Program-made: the position numbers and the translations under genes
Source of the DNA: Datisca glomerata
Taxonomy: Eukaryota; Streptophyta; Magnoliopsida; Cucurbitales; Datiscaceae
Reading direction: 5' to 3'
Assembly (NCBI GenBank): GCA_003255025.1
Contig: QANY01002976.1
Coordinates: 558,001-622,000 of the forward strand
DNA: 64,000 nucleotides
The notes under the pieces: model-generated
Seen by the model: the letters and a program-made list of their open reading frames with translations, nothing else
What the model was told of the DNA's origin: nothing
Databases searched by the model: none
Shown: positions 36,272 through 46,640 of the stretch, piece after piece
Numbering within the stretch: position 1 is the first letter of the stretch
Layout of the letters: each line of letters begins with the position of its first letter

Positions 36272-36435
36272 TTGTCAAGCTCTTCAGTTTGGAGGAAGAT
36301 ATTGGATTCCCAGTAATCGTTGTAGTCTTCCAAAAGGTTGTCAATGGATGGGGGATTGTTAGCATCTGTGTTGTAAGGGAGATGGGGACGAGGGCTCTGA
36401 GCCTCTCTCATGCTTTCTTCAAATGTAAAGTTCAT
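32061..36435 (-). CDS. BHLH35: bHLH transcription factor, bHLH35-like, five exons
   Basis: Exons on the minus strand are 36272-36435, 35983-36175, 35495-35746, 34887-35057 and 32061-32150, joining in frame to 289 residues and ending in TAA at 32061-32063. Every intron has GT and AG ends. The bHLH domain spans about residues 90-150: basic region KNIVSERNRRKKLND, then helix 1, a loop at VPNISK, and helix 2 MDKASIIKDAINYIQ. The Glu and Arg that contact the CANNTG E-box are present, while the His position is Asn. Residues about 198-280 resemble the C-terminal ACT-like dimerisation fold (LEVLDLNVTCMGEKTVIVSL). The whole order, including YWESNIFLQTEELDK near the N terminus, is that of Arabidopsis bHLH35-type nuclear regulators. 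No stops or shifts are seen, so it is probably functional. Confidence 0.92.
32151..34886 (-). other. Large intron 4 of the bHLH gene
   Basis: A 2736-base AT-rich intron; the other three are 96, 236 and 437 bases. It contains a short TATATATA-ACACACAC stretch near 33662-33682. I recognise no transposon protein or clear repeat edge in it. Confidence 0.8.
34887..35057 (-). CDS. BHLH35: bHLH gene exon 4
   Basis: 57 codons (LNVTCMGEKT to LLKTVFLE) forming most of the ACT-like domain. The acceptor is ATTGCAG and the donor is GAG/GTCAGT. Confidence 0.94.
35495..35746 (-). CDS. BHLH35: bHLH gene exon 3
   Basis: 84 codons from MDKASIIKDA to SPLEVLD, holding helix 2 of the bHLH domain and a charged linker (KSKKKKTDDQLFSD) that could act as a nuclear localisation signal. 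The acceptor is GATGTAG and the donor is GAT/GTGAGT. Confidence 0.94.
35983..36175 (-). CDS. BHLH35: bHLH gene exon 2
   Basis: 193 bases completing the lysine codon and encoding the acidic and Ser-rich linker (YYDDSSSPDGAPTSP), the basic region and helix 1. The acceptor TTTTGACAG lies at 36176 and the donor AAG/GTGTGT follows 35983. Confidence 0.93.
36231..36269. repeat. (AG)n microsatellite in bHLH intron 1
   Basis: About nineteen AG units on the plus strand, so a CT tract in the transcript, start two bases after the exon 1 donor GT and fill about 40 percent of the 96-base intron. Confidence 0.95.
36272..36435 (-). CDS. BHLH35: bHLH gene exon 1
   Basis: It encodes the N-terminal 54 residues and two bases of a lysine codon, including NLLEDYNDYWESNIFLQ. 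Start at 36433-36435 (MNFTFEES) is preferred over the in-frame ATG at 36484-36486, because a TATA box at 36504-36511 would place transcription start at or below the upstream ATG. The donor is CAA/GTTCTC, a weak site inside a CT run. Confidence 0.8.
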
Positions 36436-36503
36436 TTTCACTCTCCCTCTCTCTCTTTCACCCACTCTCACAGCTTTGGGCACCATGAATTAATTATATG
36501 GGT

Positions 36504-36511
36504 CTTTTATA
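36504..36511 (-). promoter_or_regulatory. TATA box of the bHLH gene
   Basis: The minus strand reads TATAAAAG. With the usual spacing of about 25-35 bases, transcription would begin near 36475-36485, giving a GA-rich 5' leader of about 45 bases before the ATG at 36435. Confidence 0.6.
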
Positions 36512-36851
36512 GGACATCATGTTGGACAAATAATATAGAATTTTTATTTTTATTTTTTTTCCTACGGAGTGTTACAGTTGACCTTAATAAATTAATCTAC
36601 TGATTTATCAAATCCAAAATTATTATACAGAAGAAAAATGAAAAAGTTGTATTGAATATAATATAATTTGTTAATTATTACAAGATCCGAAGGGTATATA
36701 AAGTTTGATGACATGATAATTTTATGACTTTCACTTTTAATAATACACGGAAAAAAGCTTTTGTGGAAATTAGATTATTTTGTTTTGAGGTAGATACTTA
36801 AGTAAGTTGCATATAGTATGCGAGAGTAATTAAATAATTAGTTGTTTATAG

Positions 36852-37480
36852 CACTACAAATGACTTTTAGTGACGGAAATTTTTCCGACCGATTAGATTT
36901 CATCGAATTTGGGTTCAGTGATGAAATATAAATTTTGTCACCAAAATTAAGATTTTCTCGCAACAAAATAAACAATTTGTCGCTAAATGTTGATATTTAG
37001 TAGAAAAAATCCTGCTTTTCCAATTAGCGATGGCAGGCATAGGAGTCCTGGACGTTTGAAATTTTGTTACACTCGGAAGCTTGTTATGTTATTGATAAAG
37101 TTTATTATGTTAAAAATAATATTTAAGAATGATTAAGATTTGAAAAAAATATTGTGTACTTTTCTTTTTCAATTTTTGTGAAAAATAATTATATGTAAAA
37201 AATGTAAATTAGGTATAGAGAAAGATAAAAAAAATGTAAATTTGCTGCACTAAAGAGTTTTTAAGGACGAAACTATTTGTGCTCGCTAAACGTCACTTTT
37301 AATAACAACATTTGATTTCATCGTTAAACTCTTTCAGCGATGACATATATTTCTGTTCATCGTCGTTGCAAGTTTTCAACGGCAAATAATGTGTTGCCGC
37401 TGAAAACCTTTAACGACTCAAATTGACGTTTGTGAAATCACAATTGTCGATGGCCGCACAAACACTCTGTTGGACGGTGA
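36852..37480. mobile_element. Possible non-autonomous CACTA-type remnant
   Basis: The left end reads CACTACAAATGACTTTTAGTG, like the ends of plant CACTA elements. The interior has repeated GTGACGG, GTCGCTAAA and GCGATGACA motifs in both orientations. No matching CACTA right end or 3-base duplication could be fixed, so limits are approximate. Confidence 0.35.
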
Positions 37481-38550
37481 GAATGCATCATATTTGGAAA
37501 AGTTTTTCTAGGAAGATTTTAAAAAATAAATGGTGACTTGTTAGAAAGTTAATATTAGGTAACTGATAAAACGTATGTAGTGGCTAAATCATTCACTGTC
37601 ATCATTATTTAGCGGCTAAATCATTCACTGTCCCACAATGATAGCTGGAAAAGGTACAAAAAAAATTGTTACAAACTAGGTTTACACCATTTTACCAAGC
37701 AAAAAAACCGTACCAAACGATATAATAACTCCAATAATTAAAAATAAATAAAGAGAGTGTTCGTCATACACACGAAATAAAATAAAAATTAGGACACAAA
37801 TGTGGCGGTTGGCATTTAAGTCGGAATTTTTTTAAGAACTATTGAAGTCAGGATGCATTTAATAAATAATAATTCAACTTACTTTAAAACAAGTGCACAC
37901 TTCTTATTTCATTTAATTCTTTGCTAGACAACGACGACGTATGGGGTTATAATTGGTGGCCCGGTTTTGATTGTTGGGTAGGGATATCAGTTATTACCCA
38001 CTAGTCAGCACTAGTTCACTCCCCTTCCCAACTTATCAGTCAAGTGGATCACATTTTTAGAACGAGTTTTTATTTGCCTGTTTTGGTTGCTTTTGTTTCG
38101 TTAAAAATCGTTTTGCTTTATTATTAATTATTTAGACACTAGAAGAGAGGCGCGTGCCATTCTCTTATAGTATTTGTTTTAATGATGGAAAATGTTACAT
38201 ATTACATCAACCATTCACTACACATACAAATAGTCATATAAATGTTCTTTCATTCAGTTATCTATTTTTTTTAATAGAACTTATGTATGGGCTATATATC
38301 AATGATCAAAAATAGAACTTAAAGGTGAAGTGTCATTTTTAAAAGTTCAATTTGGCTCCAAGATTGGGAGTATCAATATCGTTTAGTATTGTTAAAAAAT
38401 ACTAGTTGAAATACGTGTTTCGCATGTATTTTAAAGTACACGTAAAATTTTAGTTATAAATACATTATCTTTTGAAAATAATTATAAATCTAAAATTAAA
38501 AGTAAAATAGTAGTGATAATAAATAAATTAGTTTGTTTTCATGTTCTATT
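37481..38550. other. Intergenic AT-rich sequence
   Basis: No gene seen. The phrase GGCTAAATCATTCACTGTC occurs twice, near 37580 and 37613, a short direct repeat. Confidence 0.5.
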
Positions 38551-38861
38551 TGTTAAGCCAGCAACTAGTGCGAGAAGAATGAAGGACACTACACAAGATA
38601 GTTCACGATCTCTATTGTCACAACTGATATAAAAGTAGTTGGTAGTTGACTTCTATTGAGTATTTTTAGCCTTTGTTTTAGTTAAGTTATATTTCTAACT
38701 GATGTATTCGGTTTACATATATTTTTGAGCTACAAGTTATAATCTATGCAATATATAAATACAAAATATCAACCTCACACAATGTGTGACAAGGTAAGAG
38801 TTTCTTCTTTGCACTTCAAGATCTCGAGCTCCATTTTCTACAGCATTGATAAACCTTTTTA
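38551..38861 (+). repeat. Probable copia 5' LTR
   Basis: It begins TGTTAAGCCAGC, contains a TATA-like AATATATAAATA near 38750, and is followed by a perfect primer-binding site at 38862. The exact inner edge is unclear because no canonical CA lies directly before the primer site. The second LTR is not in view. Confidence 0.5.
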
Positions 38862-38873
38862 TGGTATCAGAGC
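38862..38873 (+). other. Primer-binding site, perfect tRNA-iMet match
   Basis: TGGTATCAGAGC, the standard plant copia primer site, 21 bases before the gag start at 38895. Confidence 0.85.
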
Positions 38874-38894
38874 CTATAAAAGAACAAGCGTTCA

Positions 38895-39285
38895 ATGGCT
38901 ACACATTCTACTAGCAACATCACATCAAGTAGATCGAGAAGCTTGCAGAATGTGTTTTCAAATAATCTGAGCAGCTCATTTCAGTGAAGTTTGATAAGAA
39001 CACTTTGTTTTGTGGAAATCACAAGTGATTCCGGCCACTATCGGGGATGGTCTAGATGAAATAGTCCTTGGTACAGGAGATTAGACAAGAAAGAAATTGG
39101 TAAATGGTGAGATTAATCCAGAATTTATTTTATGGTTTAGGAAGGATCAATTCATACTGAGTTGGCTCAGATTTTTCATGTTTGAGAGTGTTTTAGGTAC
39201 AATTACACAGTACAACACATCAAATGTGGTTTAGAGCTCTGCAACTCAATCAAAAGCAAGGATGATAGAACACAGAATTTCTTGC
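38895..39285 (+). pseudogene. Copia gag N-terminal part
   Basis: Starts MATHSTSNITSSRSRS and continues across stops and shifts as VKFDKNTLFCGNH, NGEINPEFILWFRKDQ, SVLGTITQYNTS, ATQSKARMIEHRIS. It is the same gag type as at 25510. It stops at the LTR-like edge of a gypsy element at 39291. Pieces of copia integrase in the same orientation appear at 48900-49390 and may be the other part of this element. Confidence 0.75.
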
Positions 39286-39290
39286 ACGTC

Positions 39291-42200
39291 TGTCGCAACG
39301 TGCTTGCGACGCGGAACTGCGCTTGAAAAAATCATTTTTAAAGAAAATAAATTCAGAGTCGTCACCAATCATTTTAAAGTGTGATTGGTCACCTAATTTT
39401 AAAATAAAAAATTTAGTCTACGAGAACTCAAAGTTGGTTTGGGAGCCATTTGTGTGTGGGAAAGGTATTAGCACCTGACAACATCCATTGTTAAAATGGT
39501 TACCTAAATTTAATCAAAAAATTATATTTTAAAAGAAAAGATAAAAAAATTCATTTTTGAATGTCTCATTTGGTACATTTTGCATCATAAAAATGAATAA
39601 AATAAATTACCTTTAATGGGTGGTACAAAGATCATTGTAAATTTTTTTTTTATTTTTATATATTTTTTTTAAATGAAAGCATTATTGGAGTTACTCTTGG
39701 TATCCCAAAAATAACTTCTCACTCAGTAGTTCAAGAGATTTGGTATCCCAAAAATTTCAAAATCCGTCATCGGATTTTCCTAAAGAAACCTAAATAATGA
39801 AATTAACAAAATTTAAATCTAATTGTTATGGCTTTAATTTATGAACGATAATTCTGATGATAAAAGAATGAAACAATAATCACATTACAATCATGATGAT
39901 ATGACAATAATACATCAATAAATAAGAAGAGATAACAACTATAAAGAAAAAGAAAGAATAATGAAAAAAATGTTAGAGATGATGATAAAAATGTATGATA
40001 AATTTAAAAAGAAAATGTAGAGTGAAAATAAAGAAACAATATGTGAAACAAGTAAAAAGATATATATAAATAAAATAAATTAAAACAAACAACAATATCT
40101 ACTCATAAAAGAAAATGAAAAAATAAACAATGAAAAAGGAAAAAGAAATAAAACACAAAAAAATACATAGGGTTCACCCTCTATTAGACAGATGGTGATT
40201 TCACCTTATATTTAAAGTAACAGAGGGTGATGTCACACTCTGTTTTTTTATTTCATTCTTTTAGAGAATATGTATATAATTATTTTATATATAAATTAAT
40301 GATAAATATTTTATGTGTAAATAAATTAATCTATGAAAAATGCTCAATATCATACATAATTGGCATGAACATACTATTTTTTACTACATAATCTACTAAT
40401 TATCATTTTTCCTTTCTTCCCTCATTGTTCAAACAAGTGTCACTAAAGAAAAATCAATAAAACTTTCAAAATAGAATATTTTTTATTTAGGATATAAATA
40501 TACCCTTTTTATTTTGGACTACTTAGTTCACTAATTACCATTTTTTTCTCCACTCATTGCTAGGAATGATCATAGATGGTAACTAGTTCAAACAAGTATC
40601 ACAAAAATTATGAACAAAATTTAGAAAAAAAATAAGGAAAAAAGACTTGTAAGAACATAAAAACATTTAAAGCTTAAATATTTGCATAATCTTGTATAGA
40701 GATTTTACTCTCTATTTTATGCATTTTTATGTATGAGAAATTATTATAGTGGATCTTTTCATCAAATGTACACTTTCAACCCATTAAAATGTTGATTCAC
40801 ATTGAGTTATTTTTACACTCCTCAAAAGCTATATCCTCATCCTCATCGATTGAGTTGATGAGAAAGACATCTCATTATCAAACTTGTAGATAAATGAACA
40901 ATGCAAGAAAATAAAACTTAAGATTAAGAGTAGGAGAAATGATAAAGAATGAACAAACAATTTATGTATGAAAAATGAAATAAAAATATCAATTACATGA
41001 GTATGAAGAAGAGAGATGATGAAGATTAATGAAAAATATATGTTGTAAGCTAGAGTGTAAAAAATTTAAACTACCTTAAGAAAAAGAATAGAAAAAGATG
41101 AAAGATGAATAGAAATGAAGACTCTATTTCTCTCTCTTTTAAAAAGTCTCTCATATTTTCTCAAGACTCGTCCTTCTCTCCCTAAAATCTCATCCTCTCA
41201 AGTGAAAACTTCTCCTCTATTTATTAGTAAATTTAGGGCTTTACTTTTTATTTTTAATCATTTTGCTCCTTTTTTTATGTTTTAGTCCTTGACCTATCTC
41301 TTATCTCTTTAGCCCCTAGTCTATTTATCTATTTTAGACATTGAGCTTTTTTTTTCAAAAAAAAAAACATACACATATTAGACTAGTACATGAGGTAATA
41401 AATAAAGTGTGTATTTTTAAAGTATTAGACCGGATGAAATACGGTGACTACAACTGCCCCCATTTGTTCACACTTCTAAACTTAAAAGGTGTAGATAATT
41501 ATTTTGATCGGTATGGGAAGACAATATATGGGAGAATAGAAACCTCGACTAATTCGGTTCTATGAAATGACATATTTATGAAATAGACATGGATAGACAC
41601 GGGCTTCAACCTTAACTCAATTCGGGTTCGATTTAACCAAATTAATTGAAACAGACCAGGCACTGACATCAGCTTCAACCGCGACAAAGTCGGGTTCAAT
41701 TTAACCAAAGATAAATAAATGACGTGGACCTAGATAGACGCAGTCTTCAACCTCAACTCGATGCAGGTTCAATTTAACCATATTAATTGAAATGGATCAG
41801 GCGCTGACATCGGACTTCGACTGAGATAAAGTCGGGTTCGAATTAACCAGAGAAAAAGAAACGAAGCGGACCTGGATACACACAAGCTTCAAACTTGACT
41901 CGATGCGGGTTTTATTTAACCGAAGATATTGAAGGAAAATGGACCTGGATAGACGTAGGCTTTGACCTCGACTCAATTCGAGTTCTATTTAACCGAGATA
42001 TTGAAATGATATTTGATCTAATATTTACAAGTTTTATATGGTACAAGAGCTAGTCTAATGCAGACTCTAAATGTTCGAAAAGTCTTGTGTGGATTTCGAA
42101 AGAATATCCTTAAATGATTCATACACTTGAATTGTATCAAAACAAAACAATGTGATTCATGAATATAAATACAAAGCAGTGATTTTGAATGAATGCATGC

Positions 42201-43100
42201 TATGCATGATTATGAATATTTGTAATAAAAACATTTTGATGATTTTTTTAAAAAAGTTTACTAACGTAGCCATAACTGCCCCCATTTGCTCACACTTCTA
42301 AACTTAGAAGGTGTACAAAGGTGTAGATAAGTGTTTTGATCGGTATGGGAAGACAATACGTGGGAGAATAGAAACCTCGACTGATTCGGGTTCTATGAAA
42401 TGACATATTTATGAAATAGACCTGGATAGACACAAGCTTCAACCTCGACTCAATTCGGGTTCGATTTAACCAAATTAATTGAAACGGACCAGGCACTGAC
42501 ATCAGCTTCGACCGCGACAAAGTCGGATTCAATTTAACCAAAGATAAAGAAATGACGTGGACCTGGATAGACGCGGGTTTCTACCTCAACCCGATGCAAG
42601 TTCGATTTAACCATATTAATTGAAATGGATGAGACGCTGACATCGGACATCGACCGCGATAAAGTCGGGTTCGATTTAACCAGAGATAAAGAAACGACGC
42701 AGACCTAGATAGACACAAGCTTCAATCTCGACTCGATGCGGGTTCTATTTAACCGAATATATTGAAGGAAAATGGACATGGATAGACGTACGCCTTGACC
42801 TCGACTCAATTCGAGTTTGATTTAACCGAGATATTGAAATGATATTTGATCTAATATTTACAAGTTTCATATGGTACAAGAGCTAGACCAATGCATACTC
42901 TAAATGTTGGAAAGTCACGTGTGGATTTCGAAAGGATATTCTTAAATGATTCATGCACTTGAATTGTATCAAAACAAAGCAATGTGATGCATGAATATAA
43001 ATACAAAGTAGTGATTTTGAATGAATTCATGCTATGCATGATTATGAACATTTGTAATAAAATTAATTTGATAATTTTTTTAAAAGTTGACTAACGTAGC
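39291..43100 (-). repeat. Putative long LTR of a Tat-type gypsy element
   Basis: It begins TGTCGCAACGTGCTTGCGACG and continues with GAGTCGTCACCAATC and GGGAAAGGTATTAGCACC, a sequence style I associate with LTRs of Tat-type gypsy elements in plants. As the gypsy pol reads on the minus strand to the right, this would be the 3' LTR. The interior (39500-41430) is very AT-rich and non-coding. The inner LTR edge is not fixed, and the repeat block at 41441-43090 may lie in the LTR or in the adjoining 3' region. Confidence 0.55.
41441..43090. repeat. Two-level tandem repeat in gypsy LTR region
   Basis: Two copies of a block of about 0.82-0.83 kb (from about 41441 and 42262) share the phrases AACTGCCCCCATTTG, TTGATCGGTATGGGAAGACA and ATTTGATCTAATATTTACA. 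Within each block, units of roughly 65-70 bases repeat around GGGTTCGATTTAACC, alternating between a GGACCTGGATAGACGC form and a CAGGCGCTGACATCGG form. The frames at 41499-41708 and 42290-42541 are readings of the same repeat and not genes. Confidence 0.85.
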
Positions 43101-43649
43101 TATATCTTCCATCCTTTGAAACAAGCACTTAGCCTAGGATCATGGACACATAATTAAGTATCGAGCATACTTTAAAGAAAATGATGCATCATTATTCATT
43201 GGTTTATGCTTTAGTATCCGGCTCCATGTCAGTGGTAAATAATTTCTCCACATTTATCTTCTCTTCTGCACTTCTAATTGAGTAATCATCCAATCGCGCT
43301 TTAGCTTTTTCCATGCGCATAATGACTTTTCTCATGGTGATTTTTCAGATTTCAACTTGCATTCAGATCGTCTTTCTTATTTCATATTCTTTCTTTTTTC
43401 AATTAGCTTTCACCTAACTAAATTTATGATCATGAGTTATTTCAAGAGTAGTTAATGATATCTTATAATTAATAGGAATAAGAAATAATTGAAGAAACGA
43501 GAAGACGAAGTATATGTATTTGCCAACTGGAAAAATGCTCTTCATTGATGATGAACAATGTTTACAAACAAGGATTTGAAAAATTTATGGAAGAAGAATT
43601 TCTCCAGTATTCGAGACAGCTCTTTTGAAAATATTTTTTTTGCCCAACT

Positions 43650-46440
43650 CATTTTTCCCATACTGAGCGCAGTCAAATGAAGTACTTTTTGACTGCATTA
43701 GAATTAAATGCCTGCAGTAAATTGTCTCCATCCATGTTTGTTAGAATAAGAGCTCCTCCCAAGAAGGCCTTCTTAACTACGAAAGATCCTTCATAATTTG
43801 GGGTCTATTTCCCACGGTAATCTTTTTGATATGGGAGTATCTTTTTCAACACCAAATCTCCTTCTCAGAAACATCATAGACATAACTTTGAGTCATACGC
43901 TTGCATCATTTTTCTTTGATATAAGTGCCATCTACATAATGTAGTCAATCTTTTTTCCTTGGTGAAATTCAATTGCTCATATCGTGTTTATACTCATTGT
44001 GCTTCTTCTAATTTTTTCTCCATTAAGAATCTAAGGGAGGGAATTTCCACCTCGATTGGAATGACCACTTTCATGCCATATTCCAAAGAGAACGGCGTTG
44101 CCCTAGTTGATGTTTGGACTGATGCGCGGTATCCATGTAGAGCGAAAGGGAGCATCTCATGCCAGTCCTTATAAACCTCTGTCATCTTCTCTATGATCTT
44201 TTTTATGTTCTTATTGGCTGCTTCCATTGCTCCGTTCATCTTCAGACGATAAGGAGATGAATTATGGTGCTTAATTTTGAACTACTCACATAATTATTTC
44301 ATCATCTTGTTGTTTAAATTTGTTCCATTGTCTGTGATGATCCTTTCAGGTAGACCATATCGAAAAATTATTTTCTTTTTAATGAACTTAACAACCGCAC
44401 TTCTGGTTACACTCGAATAAGAACTTGCATCCACCCATTAGGTAAAATAATCTATAGAGACCAAAATGAAACGATTCCTGTTAGAGGCTTTTGGTGTGAT
44501 GGGACCAATGACGTCCATGCTCCACATAGAAAACAGCCAAGGTGCAGCCATGACATGTAAGATCAACACATCTTAAAAGCATCATATCATGATTTCTTTT
44601 GTAGAGTATTTCACCGTTCAAGAAGAAACCCATGGACAATCTTTTAATAGTGCGTTTATCATTCTCGAAAGCTTTATATGGATATTCCCTATTCTCTATA
44701 TAGTGTTTGATGTCGTAATACCATGGTCTTGTGTCTGGCTTTTCTTCAATGCTTATACAGTGAGCAGGAAAATCTCATTTATTAATTTTTATGGGTTGAA
44801 CTTCTTTCTTAAAGTCTACAACAAACATGGATGCTAGATTTACCTCTGGATATATGGTCAAACGAGATCACTTCAAAAGTTAGTTACATGTTTGTTATAA
44901 GGTACCAGCTTGAAGTCTCTAGCTTCTCATTCCCCGTTTAGTTGTCGTATTACCAGTAACGAATCTCTGTATTCTCGAAGCTTCTTTATCTTCATATCAC
45001 AAGTTGCTTGAATTTCCATGAAACATGCTTCATATTCTGTCACATTGTTTGTACAGCCAAAGTATAATTTTACCATGAATGGGAAAAACTTCCCTTCAGG
45101 AGATATGAGGATGGCCTCAATTTCATGTCCTACATCATTAGATTCGCCATCAAATAACATTATCCACAATTTTGGATCCATGGATTCTTCTTCAATTTTT
45201 AATATAACTGAGACGTTTTCATCAGGAAAATCAAATTTCATAGGCTCATAATCTTGCACTGGTTGATCTTCCAAATGATTAGCAAGTACACTTCCTTTTA
45301 TTGACTTTATTGTGACATAAACTATATCATAATCCATGAGTAACATTTTCCATTTAGCAATCCGCCCAGAAAGTGATGTCTTTTCAAAAATATACTTGAC
45401 TGGGTCCATCTTTGAAATCTACTAAGTTGTGTGGTATAACATGTACTATTTAAGCCGGTAAGCAATCTAGGCTAATGCACAACATGTTTTCTCCAACATT
45501 GAATAATTAGCCTCATAGTTTGTGAACATTTTGCTTAAATAGTATATTGCTTGTTCTTTCCTTCCAGATGTGTCATGCTGACCAAGTACAGAACCCATGG
45601 ATTTTTCTATTACTGTAAGATACAAAATGAGTGAACGCCTTAGAGTTGGAGGAACAAGTATAGGCGGATTTTACAAATATTGCTTGATCTTCTCAAAAGC
45701 ATTTTGGCAATCATCATTCCATCCTTCTGTATCACTTTTGCGGAGAAGTTTAAAGATAGGTTCACAAGTTATTGTTAGCTGTGAGATGAACCGAGCTATG
45801 TAATTTAATCTCCCCAAGAAACCTCTAACTTCCTTTTAAGTTTGAGGTGGTGGCATATCAATGATGGCTCGAATCTTGTCAGGGTCAACTTTTATTCATT
45901 CGTTGCTCACGATAAAACCAAGTAGTTTCCCTAAAGATGCTGCGAATGTACACTTTGTCGGGTTAAACTTTAATTGAAACTTTCTCAACAGTTCAAATAA
46001 TTTCTCCAGAGTGACAGTGTGATCTTCCCTTTGATGAGATTTGGCAATCATATCATCAACGTATACTTCGATTTCTTTATGCATCACATCATGAAACAGT
46101 ATTAGCATTGCTCGTTGGCAAGTCACCGCTGCATTCTTTAGACCAAATGGAATAACCTGATAAGACATGTACCCCACAAAGTTACAAAAGTTGTCTTTTC
46201 GTGGTCTTCAGGAGCCATTTTTATTTGATTGTACCCCGAAAAACCATCCATGAAAGAGAAGGTTAAATGTTGTGCAGTGTTATCTACTAAGACATTGATA
46301 TGGGGTAATGGAGAATTATCCTTGGGGCTAGCCCGATTTAAGTCTCTATAATCGACGCACATCCTTACTTTCCTATTTTTTCGGTAATGGGACTATGTTA
46401 GCAACCCATTCAGGGTATTTTTTTTACTTCCAAAAAACCT
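43650..46440 (-). pseudogene. Ty3/gypsy pol, Tat type, with second RNase H
   Basis: Minus-strand domains in gypsy order. First is reverse transcriptase: MCVDYRDLNRASPKD, FSFMDGFSGYNQIKMAPED, then VIPFGLKNAAVTCQRAM and EVYVDDMIAKS with YVDD at 46052-46063. RNase H follows (KWKMLLMDYDIVYV) and then a second, archaeal-like RNase H: WIMLFDGESNDVGH with NNVTEYEACF (44927-45200). The second RNase H is a mark of the Tat/Ogre lineage. The integrase end has NGAMEAANKNIKKIIEKMT and LEYGMKVVIPIEVEIPS (43994-44239). After that, VVKKAFLGGALIL leads to the end near 43650. Shifts and stops break the frame in several places, for example around 46140-46180 and 45410-45890. Confidence 0.88.
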
Positions 46441-46640
46441 GCATCTACTTTATTTTTAACTTCTTTGATATGTACCAGCATGTATGGTTTCATTTTCTGT
46501 AACTTTTATCGCATTGGTTTACTTTCGGGCCTAAGAGGCAAATGATGAAACATTGTATCAGTCTCTAGGCCCAGCATATCCTGGTAAGACCATGCAAAGA
46601 CGTCAATATACTCCTTGAGTAAGTAATTAATTGTCGACGG

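Noticed and set aside
36289..36603. 104-residue plus-strand frame over the bHLH first exon
   Set aside because: It is the antisense of exon 1 and the CT-rich leader; the minus-strand gene explains the sequence.
38862..38873. TGGTATCAGAGC-type motifs as possible tRNA genes
   Set aside because: Only the 12 bases complementary to the tRNA 3' end are present and each lies next to an LTR, so they are primer-binding sites. No tRNA cloverleaf is present.
41441..43090. CRISPR-like array because of regularly spaced repeats
   Set aside because: Repeats are imperfect, lack unique spacers and lie in a plant gypsy LTR region.
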